Assembly (NCBI RefSeq): GCF_002277815.1
Contig: NZ_NKJI01000006.1
Coordinates: 327,049 to 391,048 of the forward strand
Direction: 5' to 3'
Source: Pseudomonas sp. ERMR1:02
GTDB taxonomy: Bacteria > Pseudomonadota > Gammaproteobacteria > Pseudomonadales > Pseudomonadaceae
Length of the DNA stretch: 64,000 nt
Part shown: in pieces, positions 31,261 to 40,869 of the stretch
Layout: each line of letters opens with the position of its first letter
Position numbering within the stretch: position 1 is the first letter of the stretch
The notes under the pieces: generated by a model
The model's database searches: none
What the model saw: only the letters and a program-made list of their open reading frames with translations
Told to the model about the DNA's origin: nothing
Position numbers and translations under genes: made by a program

Positions 31261-32162
31261 TGGCGCTCGCCGAGATTCCCCTGTCTGTATGGCGCAAACG
31301 CAGCCAGACGTTTGTGTTCCGTGACCAGACCATCCGCTACTGGACGGCGGGGCAGGGTGAGCCGCTGCTGCTCATTCATGGCTTCCCAAGCGCCAGTTGG
31401 GACTGGCATTACCTGTGGCAGCCACTGACTCAGCGCTATCGCGTAATAGCCTGCGACATGCTTGGTTTTGGCGACTCGGCCAAACCGGCGAACCACGAAT
31501 ACAGCTTGATGGAGCAGGCCGATCTGCAACAGGCGCTGCTGGCTCACTTGAGTGTCGAGCAGCCGCTGCATTTGCTGGCCCACGACTATGGCGACAGCGT
31601 GGCTCAGGAGCTTTTGGCCCGGCATTACGAATCGAAGATCAATCTCGCAAGCTGTGTGTTCCTCAATGGCGGGTTGTTTCCGGAAACCCATCGTCCTGTC
31701 CTGATGCAAAAACTGCTGCTCAGCCCTCTGGGCTGGGTGATCGGTCGCGCGTTCAGTCGTGATGGGCTGGTGAAGAGTTTTCGCCAGATCTTCGGTCCGC
31801 ACACCCGTCCCAGCGAAAGCGAGATGGACGACTTCTGGAGCCTGGTCGAAACCAATAACGGCCCAAAGATCATGCACAAATTGATCACGTACATTCCCGA
31901 GCGACGAGCGCAACGTGAGCGTTGGGTCGCAGCGATGCAGCGTGGGGACGTGCCGCTGCGGGTCATTGATGGCGAAGTCGACCCGATCTCAGGCGCGCAC
32001 ATGGTCGCGCGTTATCGGGAGCTGATACCCGACCCGGACGCCGTGTTGTTAAGCAACATCGGCCATTACCCACAGATCGAAGCACCATGCCAGGTGCTCA
32101 AGCACTACCTGGCGTTTCGTGATCGGCTGATGTTGCCACCACTCAAAGTAGCCTGCTCATAG
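31260..32162 (+). CDS. Alpha/beta hydrolase, MEST-like
   Basis: A 300-residue alpha/beta-hydrolase. The oxyanion region is LLLIHGFPSASWDW (about residues 37-50). The nucleophile elbow reads LLAHDYGDSVAQELLARH (about 103-120), so the predicted nucleophile is aspartate as in epoxide hydrolases and dehalogenases. This stretch is strikingly like that of the eukaryotic MEST/PEG1 proteins. The acid/His region is DGEVDPISG and NIGHYPQIEAP. It is translationally coupled to the class II aldolase gene. Confidence 0.85.
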   Translation: MALAEIPLSVWRKRSQTFVFRDQTIRYWTAGQGEPLLLIHGFPSASWDWHYLWQPLTQRYRVIACDMLGFGDSAKPANHEYSLMEQADLQQALLAHLSVEQPLHLLAHDYGDSVAQELLARHYESKINLASCVFLNGGLFPETHRPVLMQKLLLSPLGWVIGRAFSRDGLVKSFRQIFGPHTRPSESEMDDFWSLVETNNGPKIMHKLITYIPERRAQRERWVAAMQRGDVPLRVIDGEVDPISGAHMVARYRELIPDPDAVLLSNIGHYPQIEAPCQVLKHYLAFRDRLMLPPLKVACS

Positions 32163-32166
32163 TACT

Positions 32167-32238
32167 TGTAGGAGCCGGCTTGCTGGCGAAACGGTGGTGG
32201 CCTTGACGACGCCTTCGCTGGCAAGCCAGCTCCTACAG
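32167..32238. repeat. REPIN, first of a tandem doublet
   Basis: Arms TGTAGGAGCCGGCTTGCTGG and TTCGCTGGCAAGCCAGCTCC. A near copy begins 104 bases further on. Confidence 0.9.
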
Positions 32239-32270
32239 GACTCCTGCTTGATTGGGGTGCGACACATATC

Positions 32271-32342
32271 TGTAGGAGCCGGCTTGCTGGCGAAGCGGTG
32301 GTGGCCTTGATGACGTCTTCGCTGGCAAGCCAGCTCCTACAG
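32271..32342. repeat. REPIN, second of a tandem doublet
   Basis: Same arms as the preceding element and an almost identical core (GGTGGTGGCCTTGA), differing by a few bases. The doublet probably arose by local duplication. Confidence 0.9.
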
Positions 32343-32459
32343 GGTAGCCATCATCCCCCTGCCTTATCGCACACCATTCAGCCTCCCCGCTGTTCATTGT
32401 GACCCGCAGCGCCGTGCCTGAAACTCCGGAGTAATGTCCTTGGCCTGCTGGAGTTCCCC

Positions 32460-33371
32460 ATGAATGAGTCTGTGCGCTTCGAAGATAAAGTCGTGATCAT
32501 CACCGGTGCAGGTGGCGGCCTGGGACGGGCGCATGCACTGTTGTTCGCCAGGCAGGGCGCCAAAGTGCTGGTCAACGACCTTGGCGGCTCGACCCAGGGC
32601 GAAGGCGCCAACGCTTCGGCGGCAGATCGCGTAGTGGCGGAAATTCGCGACGCCGGCGGCACCGCCGTGGCCAACCACGACTCGGTCACCGATGGCGACA
32701 AAATCGTGCAACACGCCCTCGACGCTTTCGGTCGCGTCGATGTCGTTGTCAACAACGCCGGCATCCTGCGCGACAAGACCTTCCACAAAATGGAAGACGC
32801 CGACTGGGATCTGGTTTACCGCGTCCACGTCGAAGGCGCCTACAAAGTCACCCGCGCCGCGTGGCCACACATGCGCGAGCAAAACTACGGCCGAGTGATC
32901 TTCACTGCTTCCACATCAGGCATCTACGGCAACTTCGGCCAATCCAACTACGGCATGGCCAAACTCGGCCTCTACGGCCTGACCCGCACCCTGGCCATCG
33001 AAGGCCGCAAGAACAACATCCTGGTCAACGCCATCGCCCCCACCGGCGGCACCCGCATGACCGAAGGCCTGATCCCGCCGCAAGTATTCGAACAACTCAA
33101 ACCTGAACTGGTCAGCCCGCTGGTGGTGTACCTGGCCAGCGAAAACTGCCAGGAAACTTCCGGCCTGTTCGAGGTTGGCGGCGGCTGGATGGGCAAGGTT
33201 CGCTGGGAACGCAGCCTTGGCGCCGGGTTCGACCCACGGGTTGGTTTCTCCCCGGAGGATGTCGCGGCGCATTGGCAGCAGATCTGTGATTTCGAGGGGG
33301 CGGCGCATCCGAAGGACAATATTGAAGCGTTGAAGGAAATGATGGGGAATTTGCAGAAGTACTCGCTCTGA
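32460..33371 (+). CDS. Short-chain dehydrogenase (multifunctional-enzyme-type 3-hydroxyacyl dehydrogenase-like)
   Basis: A 303-residue SDR with VVIITGAGGGLGRAHALLFA at the N-terminus, NNAG, catalytic Ser in FTASTSGIYGN and Tyr/Lys in YGMAKLG (about residues 164-170). The extended C-terminus and the LVNDLGGSTQGEG loop resemble the dehydrogenase part of peroxisomal multifunctional enzyme 2, suggesting a 3-hydroxyacyl-CoA substrate. The length exceeds typical 250-residue SDRs. Context does not settle the pathway. Confidence 0.85.
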   Translation: MNESVRFEDKVVIITGAGGGLGRAHALLFARQGAKVLVNDLGGSTQGEGANASAADRVVAEIRDAGGTAVANHDSVTDGDKIVQHALDAFGRVDVVVNNAGILRDKTFHKMEDADWDLVYRVHVEGAYKVTRAAWPHMREQNYGRVIFTASTSGIYGNFGQSNYGMAKLGLYGLTRTLAIEGRKNNILVNAIAPTGGTRMTEGLIPPQVFEQLKPELVSPLVVYLASENCQETSGLFEVGGGWMGKVRWERSLGAGFDPRVGFSPEDVAAHWQQICDFEGAAHPKDNIEALKEMMGNLQKYSL

Positions 33372-33457
33372 TTCCGCTTTGTCCGGCAGGGCCTGCGCGG
33401 GTCCTGCCATCCCTCCGATTTGCCCCTTCGCTTGAAACCCACCGCCCATAAAAAGGC

Positions 33458-33484
33458 CGCTGCAAACGCAGCGGCCAAAGCAAG
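33458..33484 (-). terminator. Minus-strand intrinsic terminator with no gene upstream
   Basis: On the minus strand a perfect GGCCGCTG/CAGCGGCC stem (loop about 6) is followed by five T. No minus-strand coding gene lies upstream of it for more than 6 kb, so it may end an unannotated transcript, or act as a read-through block for the SDR operon. Confidence 0.55.
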
Positions 33485-33670
33485 ACGTTGGATCCAGGAG
33501 CTACAAATCAACGTCGGTGTACACGGGGCGATGACTCGAAATCTTCAAATCATCTGAAATCTGTGAAAGCCCGGCAAGAATAAGTCTTTGCTGGCAAAGG
33601 AAAAACAGCGATTCCAGACATGCTCTGTTACAGGGCACGCAACAGTCGAATTTCCTGACAGCACTTTCAC

Positions 33671-33804
33671 TGTAGCAGCTGCCGCAGGCTGCGTTCGGCT
33701 GCGTAGCAGTCGCTGGATAAATAATTTCGGTGTTTCAGGATTACCGTGCTCGCAGGTTTTGCGACTGCTGCGCAGTCGAACGCAGCCTTCGGCAGCTGCT
33801 ACAG
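33671..33804. repeat. TGTAGCAGCTGCCG-type inverted repeat
   Basis: Arms TGTAGCAGCTGCCGCAGGCT and CCTTCGGCAGCTGCTACAG flank a 90-base core with inner CTGCGTAGCAGTCG/CGACTGCTGCGCAG pairs. A related element lies at 63130-63263. The rest of the 625-bp gap before the DUF1302 gene holds no coding sequence I can support. Confidence 0.75.
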
Positions 33805-33996
33805 AGTGTGCGTTTTTTATGGCTCATGCGTTCGGCTAATAGCGCTCCATCGAGGCGATCCATAGTCGCCGCAAAACCCCATTCCATGCACTCGATAATC
33901 CTTTGGAGGTACACCTCAAATACCTCCTTGGTGCGCTTATCGCCCTTGGCAGGCGGCAGTAGGGTGAGGCCTTCTGTCACTCACCGGGGAAGACGC

Positions 33997-35790
33997 ATGA
34001 CAAAAACAACAATGCGCGCCATCTTCAAACCGCAGGCGCTGGCCGCTGCGGTGGCCTTGGGTTGCTGTGCCCAGGCGCAGGCTGTTTCATTCAACATTGG
34101 CGAGATCGAGGGCACGTTCGACTCTTCGCTGTCGGTAGGCGCGAGTTGGGGCATGCGCGATGCCGACAAGTCGCTGGTGGGGATCGTCAATGGCGGCAGC
34201 GGGCAAGCTTCGACCGGTGATGATGGGCGCCTGAACTTCGGAAAGGGCGAAACCTTCTCGAAGATTTTCAAGGGCATTCATGACCTCGAACTGAAGTACG
34301 GCGACACCGGTGTGTTTGTCCGTGGCAAGTACTGGTACGACTTCGAACTGAAGGACGAAGACCGGCCGTTCAAACAGATCAGCGATCACAATCGCAAAGA
34401 AGGCGCCAAATCCTCTGGTGGGCAAATCCTCGACGCCTTCGTTTATCACAACTACTCACTCGCGGACCTGCCGGGCACTGTGCGCGCCGGTAAGCAGGTA
34501 GTCAGTTGGGGTGAAAGTACGTTTATCGGTAACTCGATCAACAGCATCAACCCGGTCGACGTCTCCGCGTTTCGCCGTCCCGGTGCCGAGATCAAGGAAG
34601 GCCTGATTCCGGTCAACATGCTATTCGCCTCCCAGGGCCTGACGGACAAGTTGACGGTCGAAGGCTTCTATCAACTGGAGTGGGATCAGACCGTTGTCGA
34701 CAACTGCGGCACCTTCTTCGGCGCCGATGTGGTGGCCGATGGGTGCAACAAGGGTTACACCGTCGCCAGCCCGGCCATTGCGCCGTTGCAGCCGATTGCT
34801 GCGGCATTTGGCCAAGGCTTCGAGGTCGGTAGGGAGGGTGTGATCGTACCGCGCGGCGGCGACCGCGATGCGAGAGATTCGGGGCAGTGGGGTACGGCGC
34901 TGCGCTGGTTGGGGGATGACACCGAGTACGGCCTGTACTTCATGAATTACCACAGTCGCACGCCCAACGTCGGCACGACCACGGCCGGCCCCGGCACGCT
35001 GGCGAGCATTCCGGGGATCGTTGCCGCCGCCAACCGAATTGCACCGGGCAGCGGTTCGGGTCTCGCGCAAAGTGTGATGCTCGGGCGCGGCCAGTATTAC
35101 CTCGAATACCCGGAAGACATTCGCCTGTACGGCGCGAGCTTCTCCACCACTTTGCCCACCGGCACGGCGTGGACCGGCGAGATGAGCTATCGCCCCAACT
35201 TGCCGGTGCAGGTCAACAGCACCGACCTGACCCTGGCCATGCTCAACCCGATCGCAGGAGGCGCGGCGTCACCGATTGCGACGTCGCCAGGCGCCGACAA
35301 CAAGGGCTATCGGCGCAAGGAAGTGACACAGATCCAGAGCACCCTGACGCACTTTGTCGATCAGGTAGCAGGAGCGGATCGCCTGACGTTGGTGGGCGAA
35401 GCGGCAGTGGTTCATGTGGGCGGTCTGGAGGCTCGCAGCAAGCTGCGTTATGGCCGCGATTCGGTGTATGGCCAATATGGTTTCGGCGGTGATACCGACG
35501 GTTTCGTGACCTCGACCTCGTGGGGTTATCGCGCCCGGGCGATCCTCGATTACAACAACGTGATCGCCGGGATCAACTTCAGACCCAACCTGTCGTGGTC
35601 CCACGACGTTTCCGGTTACGGCCCCAACGGCCTGTTCAACGAAGGCGCCAAAGCCATCAGCCTCGGCGTCGATGCGGACTACCGCAACACCTACACCGCA
35701 AGCCTCAGTTACACCGACTTCTTCGGTGGTGACTACAACACGCTCGAGGACCGCGACTTCGTGGCGTTGAGCTTTGGCGTGAACTTCTGA
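33997..35790 (+). CDS. DUF1302-family outer-membrane-type protein
   Basis: A 597-residue protein with a signal peptide (about residues 1-32, cleavage near AQA) and a long beta-rich region ending in a phenylalanine-terminal strand (VALSFGVNF), as in outer-membrane barrels. It matches the DUF1302 family, always found with DUF1329 and linked in several Pseudomonas to use of hydrophobic substrates. I chose ATG 33997 after GGGGAAG; the open frame extends 89 codons upstream through repeat DNA and is not coding. Confidence 0.88.
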   Translation: MTKTTMRAIFKPQALAAAVALGCCAQAQAVSFNIGEIEGTFDSSLSVGASWGMRDADKSLVGIVNGGSGQASTGDDGRLNFGKGETFSKIFKGIHDLELKYGDTGVFVRGKYWYDFELKDEDRPFKQISDHNRKEGAKSSGGQILDAFVYHNYSLADLPGTVRAGKQVVSWGESTFIGNSINSINPVDVSAFRRPGAEIKEGLIPVNMLFASQGLTDKLTVEGFYQLEWDQTVVDNCGTFFGADVVADGCNKGYTVASPAIAPLQPIAAAFGQGFEVGREGVIVPRGGDRDARDSGQWGTALRWLGDDTEYGLYFMNYHSRTPNVGTTTAGPGTLASIPGIVAAANRIAPGSGSGLAQSVMLGRGQYYLEYPEDIRLYGASFSTTLPTGTAWTGEMSYRPNLPVQVNSTDLTLAMLNPIAGGAASPIATSPGADNKGYRRKEVTQIQSTLTHFVDQVAGADRLTLVGEAAVVHVGGLEARSKLRYGRDSVYGQYGFGGDTDGFVTSTSWGYRARAILDYNNVIAGINFRPNLSWSHDVSGYGPNGLFNEGAKAISLGVDADYRNTYTASLSYTDFFGGDYNTLEDRDFVALSFGVNF

Positions 35791-35813
35791 CCTGTCTGAG
35801 AAGGATGATTTCC

Positions 35814-37184
35814 ATGCGCAAGATGACTCTGCAATTCAGTGCCTTCCTGGCCCTGAGCCTGCTGGCTGTCAACGTGATAGCAGCGGTGTCGCCGGAAGAA
35901 GCGAACAAACTGGGCACCAGCCTCACTCCGCTGGGTGCCGAGAAGGCCGGTAACGCCGATGGCTCGATTCCGGAGTGGACCGGTGGCATCCCGAAAAACG
36001 CCGGCGCGGTCGATAGCAAGGGCTTCCTGGCTGATCCGTTCGCCAATGAAAAACCGTTGTTCATCATCACGGCGGCGACGGTCGACAAGTACAAGGACAA
36101 GCTCTCGGACGGGCAGATCGCGATGTTCAAGCGATACCCCGAAACCTATAAAATTCCGGTGTATCCGACCCACCGCACCGCGGCACTGCCAGCGGAAATC
36201 TATGAGTCAGCGAAGCGCAGTGCGTTGAATGTCACCCCGATCAACGACGGTAATGGACTGGCCAATTTCACCGGCAATCGCTACTACGCCTTTCCAATTC
36301 CGAAAAACGGGGTCGAGGTGATCTGGAACCACATCACCCGTTATCACGGCGGCAATCTGCGCCGCACCATTACCCAGGCGACGCCGCAGTCCAATGGCGA
36401 TTTCACCGTCATCCGCTTCAAGGACGAGGTGGCCGTTCCCTCACTGCTGGGGGACTTGAAACCGGGGAGCGATGACAACGTGCTCAACTATTTCAAGCAG
36501 GAAGTGACCGCGCCGGCGCGGCTGGCGGGCAATGTGCTGCTGGTTCACGAGACCCTTGACCAGGTCACGGAACCGCGCAAGGCCTGGATCTACAACGCCG
36601 GCCAGCGCCGTGTGCGGCGTGCACCGCAAGTGGCCTATGACGGCGTGGGCAGTTCGTCCGACGGTCTGCGCACCACCGACAACTTCGACATGTTCTCTGG
36701 TGCGCCAGACCGCTACGACTGGAAGCTGATCGGCAAGAAAGAAATGTACATCCCGTACAACAGCTACAAACTCGACTCGCCAGACCTGAAATACACCGAT
36801 GTGATCAAGGCCGGGCACATTAACCAGGACTTGACCCGCTACGAGTTGCACCGGGTCTGGGAAGTCGTCGCCACGGTCAAGCCCAACGAGCGGCACGTGT
36901 ACGCCAAGCGTCATATGTACCTCGACGAGGACACTTGGCAGGTGGCACTGGCCGATCACTATGACGGTCGCGGCCAGCTCTGGCGGGTGGCCGAAGGGCA
37001 TGCACAGTTCTACTACGATCATCAGGTTCCGGCTTATACAGTTGAAGCGCTGTATGACCTGATTGCCGGTCGCTACATCGCGCTGGGGATGAAGAACGAA
37101 GAGAAACGCAGCTTCGAATTCAACATCGCGGCAAAAGCTGGGGACTACACGCCGGCAGCCCTGCGGAGTACGGGTGTGAGGTAG
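35814..37184 (+). CDS. DUF1329-family periplasmic lipoprotein-fold protein
   Basis: A 456-residue protein with a signal peptide (about residues 1-24) and the DUF1329 pattern (GSIPEWTGGIP, then RRVRRAPQVAYDG and DRYDWKLIGKKEMYIPYN). The fold resembles LolB-like lipid carriers, so it may ferry a hydrophobic ligand past the DUF1302 barrel. I prefer ATG 35814, with AAGGA 9-13 bases upstream, to the ATG at 35805 that overlaps that site. It is in operon with the DUF1302 gene and followed by a terminator. Confidence 0.88.
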   Translation: MRKMTLQFSAFLALSLLAVNVIAAVSPEEANKLGTSLTPLGAEKAGNADGSIPEWTGGIPKNAGAVDSKGFLADPFANEKPLFIITAATVDKYKDKLSDGQIAMFKRYPETYKIPVYPTHRTAALPAEIYESAKRSALNVTPINDGNGLANFTGNRYYAFPIPKNGVEVIWNHITRYHGGNLRRTITQATPQSNGDFTVIRFKDEVAVPSLLGDLKPGSDDNVLNYFKQEVTAPARLAGNVLLVHETLDQVTEPRKAWIYNAGQRRVRRAPQVAYDGVGSSSDGLRTTDNFDMFSGAPDRYDWKLIGKKEMYIPYNSYKLDSPDLKYTDVIKAGHINQDLTRYELHRVWEVVATVKPNERHVYAKRHMYLDEDTWQVALADHYDGRGQLWRVAEGHAQFYYDHQVPAYTVEALYDLIAGRYIALGMKNEEKRSFEFNIAAKAGDYTPAALRSTGVR

Positions 37185-37205
37185 TCTTCCTACATGCTCC
37201 TACAC

Positions 37206-37234
37206 AAAAAGGTGACTTCACGGTCACCTTTTTT
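37206..37234 (+). terminator. Intrinsic terminator after the DUF1329 gene
   Basis: AAAAAGGTGAC and GTCACCTTTTTT form a stem around a 6-base loop; T-rich on the plus side. Confidence 0.88.
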
Positions 37235-37324
37235 ATGGGTGCAAATAAACCTGCTGAATACTTCTTCAACAAGCGCTCCAGAGGGGGCTAGGGTGGCGCC
37301 ACAACTATAAAAAGGCGCACCACT

Positions 37325-39877
37325 ATGACTGCCATGACGACGTGTCTGGACCGTCCTGGGCTTCTGCCTCGCTTGTCTTCCCATCATCTGTCCCGCGAGC
37401 GACTGGTCGAGCCGATGCTGGTTTCCACGGCACGGGTGAAATTGCTTTGCGCACCGGCTGGCAGCGGCAAGAGTGCGCTGCTCACCGAGTGCCTGTTGCG
37501 TGCGCCGACGCATTGTCGGGTGTACTGGTTGCCGTTGGCGGGCGAGGCGTTGAGTGCTGCCGATTTCCAGCAGAGGCTGACGCAAGCGCTGGGGCTGCCA
37601 TCAAAGGACGAGCCAGCATTGCTGGATCACCTGAGCCGGTTGCAGGCGCCAACCTGGCTGTTTATCGATGATTACTGCCGCAACCCCAACCCTGAACTCG
37701 ACCGTCTGTTTGACCGTTTACTGGCCGTCAGAAACCCTGCGTTGAGTTGGTGGCTGGGTTCGCGTCGACGTCCGTCCTGCAACTGGCCGCGGTTGTTGCT
37801 CGATGATGAGCTATACGAGTGCGACGGTCGTTCACTGGCGTTTAACGAATGTGAGGTCGAGCAGTTGCTCGGCCACATAAAGCCGTCGCGGGCGGCAAGC
37901 GTGGCCAGAAGAATCGTTCAGCGCAGCGGCGGATGGTGTGCCGGCGCGCGCATTGCCCTGCTCGACGGCTGTCAGTGGGCCGCCGGGCAGGACAGCAAGC
38001 AGGGGCGTTCGACGACGCTACTCGATTATTTGCAGCATGAACTGTTCAACACATTACCGCCGGAGCTGGTTGAAGCCTGGCAGGTGCTGGCCCATTTGCC
38101 GCGATTCACTGCCGGCCTTTGCGAGCATCTGTTCGGTGCCGGAGAAGGTGCGCAGTGGTTGCAGACCTTGCAGGACATGGGGTGCTTCATCGAACCCTGG
38201 GAAGACTCCGTCGACTGGCTACGGATCTTCGTGCCAGTGGCCCGAGCCCTGCGTGACGAACAGGGTTCGGCCGGTCGCTCCTGGCATCGTCGCGCGTGCC
38301 AATGGTTCTGCGCCGGGGAGGACTGGCAGGGGGCGTTCGAACAGGCGTTGCTGGCCGAAGAGTTCGAGGTTGCGGTCAGTCTGTTGCAGCACTTCAGCTT
38401 TGAGCATTTGTTGCGGCGCGAGAATGTGCGCCTGTTGCTGAATCTGCATGAACGCCAGGGTCAGGAGTTGACCCTCGGTTCGCCGCAATTGGTCGGTTTG
38501 ATAACCGCAGCGCTGTTGTTTGCGGGACGCTTTGACCAGGCAGCGGTGTGCATCGAACAAATGGCAAAGTTCGCACCGCAACCGACGGCGGATTTGCAGC
38601 GGCAATTACTGGCACGCTGGCAGGCGCAGCAAGGCTGGTTGCTGCATTTGCAGGGGCGCAGCGAGGCGTCTCGCGGACACTTTATCGATGCGCTGGCGGA
38701 GTTGGGAACAGACGCCTGTCCGGCACGTTTGTTGTGCCTGTCCGGGCTGACCCAACAGGCGTTGCTCAACGCCGAGCTCGATGCTGCGCAGGCTTTCAAC
38801 CGAGAGGCGCTGTGTCTGGCGCGCGCACAAGGCTCGTTGCTGTTCGAAGGCTTGCTCGAACTCGATCACGCGCAATTGCTGGAACAGCGCGGCGCTCCCC
38901 GGCGCGCCGACAGCCTGTTGGCCGATGTGCATGAATTATTGAGCCGACAGGCCGATCGGCCGACGCCGCTGCTGGGGCGCATTGCCTTGCGACGCGGGCG
39001 TCTGGCGCTCTGGCAGGGGCAGGACGAAGTGGCTGCCGAATTTTTCCACAGCGGTCTCCAAGACTGCCTGCACAGTCAGGACAAACGCGCGTTATATGGC
39101 TTTCTCGGCCAGGCCCAGGTGGCAGCTAATCAACGCAATTACGCCCACGCGTTCGACCGCTTGCGCGATGCCGAGCGGTTGATGCAACAGCGGCAGATTC
39201 CCGACACGGTGTATCGCGGTGTTCTGCTGCAAATCAGCAGTCACTTCTGGTTGCAGCAAGGCCGGCCGCAATTGGCCCGTGAAGCCTTGACCCGTGTCGT
39301 GCGCCACTACCGTGGGCCCCACGCACGGCAGGCACCCCCGGCCACTGTGGAGCTGATTGCGCGAGTTGAGTACTTACTGGTGCTTGCCGAAACTCATTTG
39401 CATTCGGCCAAGCAACCGCTGGAGCGGCTCAAGGCCTTGCTCGATCACGCGCAAGAGCATGGGATGCTGGCGCTGGAAGCGGAATTGCAGTTTGCTATCT
39501 GCGAAGTGGCGGACCTGATCGGTGAGCCTGAATTGGCGAAGTCGGCGTTGCAGGCGGGTCTGGAACTGGTGAGGCGTTGCCATTTGCAACAGGCCTTGTG
39601 CGACCTACGGTTGCGTCAGCCGACATTGCTCAATCGCCTGGGCGTGGACGACGAGCCTGCGACGACACTGGACGCTAATCCGTTGAGCGGACGAGAGCTG
39701 GAGGTGCTCGGCCTGATCGCCCAAGGCAACTCCAATCAACAGATCGCCGAGCAGTTGTTCATCTCATTGCATACGGTGAAAACCCATGCGCGGCGCATTC
39801 ATAGCAAGCTGGGCGTTGAACGTCGGACTCAAGCCGTGGCCACGGCCAAGAAGCTGGGCTTGATTGCACAAGGGTGA
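37325..39877 (+). CDS. MalT-like LuxR-family transcriptional regulator
   Basis: An 850-residue LAL/MalT-type activator: N-terminal ATPase with Walker [15 protein letters not shown] (about residues 41-54), a TPR-rich middle, and a C-terminal LuxR HTH ([19 protein letters not shown], about residues 785-840). It follows the DUF1302-DUF1329 pair on the same strand after a terminator, the same neighbourhood as in other Pseudomonas, so it probably activates that pair. The inducer is unknown. The start is ATG 37325 with AAGGCG upstream; ATG 37334 is an alternative. Confidence 0.9.
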   Translation: MTAMTTCLDRPGLLPRLSSHHLSRERLVEPMLVSTARVKLLCAPAGSGKSALLTECLLRAPTHCRVYWLPLAGEALSAADFQQRLTQALGLPSKDEPALLDHLSRLQAPTWLFIDDYCRNPNPELDRLFDRLLAVRNPALSWWLGSRRRPSCNWPRLLLDDELYECDGRSLAFNECEVEQLLGHIKPSRAASVARRIVQRSGGWCAGARIALLDGCQWAAGQDSKQGRSTTLLDYLQHELFNTLPPELVEAWQVLAHLPRFTAGLCEHLFGAGEGAQWLQTLQDMGCFIEPWEDSVDWLRIFVPVARALRDEQGSAGRSWHRRACQWFCAGEDWQGAFEQALLAEEFEVAVSLLQHFSFEHLLRRENVRLLLNLHERQGQELTLGSPQLVGLITAALLFAGRFDQAAVCIEQMAKFAPQPTADLQRQLLARWQAQQGWLLHLQGRSEASRGHFIDALAELGTDACPARLLCLSGLTQQALLNAELDAAQAFNREALCLARAQGSLLFEGLLELDHAQLLEQRGAPRRADSLLADVHELLSRQADRPTPLLGRIALRRGRLALWQGQDEVAAEFFHSGLQDCLHSQDKRALYGFLGQAQVAANQRNYAHAFDRLRDAERLMQQRQIPDTVYRGVLLQISSHFWLQQGRPQLAREALTRVVRHYRGPHARQAPPATVELIARVEYLLVLAETHLHSAKQPLERLKALLDHAQEHGMLALEAELQFAICEVADLIGEPELAKSALQAGLELVRRCHLQQALCDLRLRQPTLLNRLGVDDEPATTLDANPLSGRELEVLGLIAQGNSNQQIAEQLFISLHTVKTHARRIHSKLGVERRTQAVATAKKLGLIAQG

Positions 39878-39886
39878 AAAGCAGCG

Positions 39887-40690
39887 CTATGGGTTCGGGC
39901 CAATATCCGGTTCAAAACCCATTCGCCAACTCACCGCGCGAGTGGCGGCTAGCAGGCGTTGGGCCGCCGGGCCGTCTTCATCGGCATGAAACAGTGAGGT
40001 CGGGCCAACCACGGTAAGTACCGCCACGACCTTCCCCATCGCGTTGAACACCGGGGCCGACAAGGCATCCACACCTGGCATCAGCAAACCATGCACATGG
40101 TGCAGGCCGCGTGCGCGGATCTGTTCGCACATCTGTGCATAGGTCCGGTCGTCTGCCAACGCATGGTCGGCGTGGGCCTGCAGTTCCTGTGCACGCAGAT
40201 CTACGGTTTCGCGCTTCGGCAAATAGGCGCCAAACACCAGTCCTGTCGATGAGCTGAGCAACGGCAACACCGAGCCCAATTGGGTCACTACCGTGACCGC
40301 ACGCACCGCCGGCTCGATGTGCACCACTGTCGCGCCCTGGTTGCCCCATACCGCCAAAAAGCAGGTTTCGTTCAAGTCGTCGCGCAATTCGGCCAAGGGC
40401 AGGGCGGCAACTTTCAGCACGTCCATACTGTTGAGTGCCGCCAGCCCCACGCGCAAGGCTTCGCGGCCCAGCCCGTAGTGGTTTGTCGCGGGATTCTGTT
40501 CGGCAAAGCCGCTGGCGATCAGCGCCTGCAAATAGCGGTGAACCTTGCTCGCCGGCATCTGCACGTGCTCTGCCAGGCGCGAGAGTGACGTCGAGGGCGA
40601 CAACTCGGCCAACGCCTTGAGGATGTCGGTACCCACCTCGGCGGAGCGGACTTTCTGTTTACCGTTGCTGTCGCTCGTGGGCTTTTCCAT
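39887..40690 (-). CDS. hmgR: HmgR, IclR-family repressor of homogentisate catabolism
   Basis: A 267-residue IclR-type regulator: N-terminal winged HTH (SLSRLAEHVQMPASKVHRYLQALIASGF) and a C-terminal effector domain. It is divergent from hmgA, fahA and maiA, which identifies it as HmgR, whose inducer in P. putida is homogentisate. The start is taken as ATG 40690 (MEKPTSD); a TTG six codons earlier lacks a ribosome binding site. Its stop lies 9 bases from the convergent LuxR gene. Confidence 0.9.
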   Translation of the reverse strand: MEKPTSDSNGKQKVRSAEVGTDILKALAELSPSTSLSRLAEHVQMPASKVHRYLQALIASGFAEQNPATNHYGLGREALRVGLAALNSMDVLKVAALPLAELRDDLNETCFLAVWGNQGATVVHIEPAVRAVTVVTQLGSVLPLLSSSTGLVFGAYLPKRETVDLRAQELQAHADHALADDRTYAQMCEQIRARGLHHVHGLLMPGVDALSAPVFNAMGKVVAVLTVVGPTSLFHADEDGPAAQRLLAATRAVSWRMGFEPDIGPNP

Positions 40691-40766
40691 GGTGGCGCCG
40701 TCTTTCAAAGGATGAGTTCCGGGGATGAATGGGCGTCTTTATAGCTTGACGGTCAATACCAATCAA

Positions 40767-40783
40767 ATTACGTTATGCGTAAT
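40767..40783. promoter_or_regulatory. HmgR operator palindrome
   Basis: ATTACG, TTATG, CGTAAT: a 17-bp palindrome in the hmgR-hmgA intergenic region, with a third ATTACG at 40787-40792. HmgR in P. putida is described as binding a 17-bp palindrome here. TTGACG at 40747 and the AT-rich palindrome could also supply promoter elements. Confidence 0.7.
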
Positions 40784-40869
40784 CTAATTACGATAAAAAC
40801 AACCCGGGCGTGCCGAATCCTCCGAAAAAGAGCGACCGGCCACTGTCGACTCCCTGTTCAGGAGGCTCC

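Noticed and set aside
33588..33839. An 83-codon open frame in the long gap before the DUF1302 gene
   Set aside because: It crosses a dispersed repeat and has no family-like sequence or ribosome binding site.
33730..33996. N-terminal extension of the DUF1302 protein by 89 residues
   Set aside because: It runs through a repeat element, and the signal peptide begins only at 33997.
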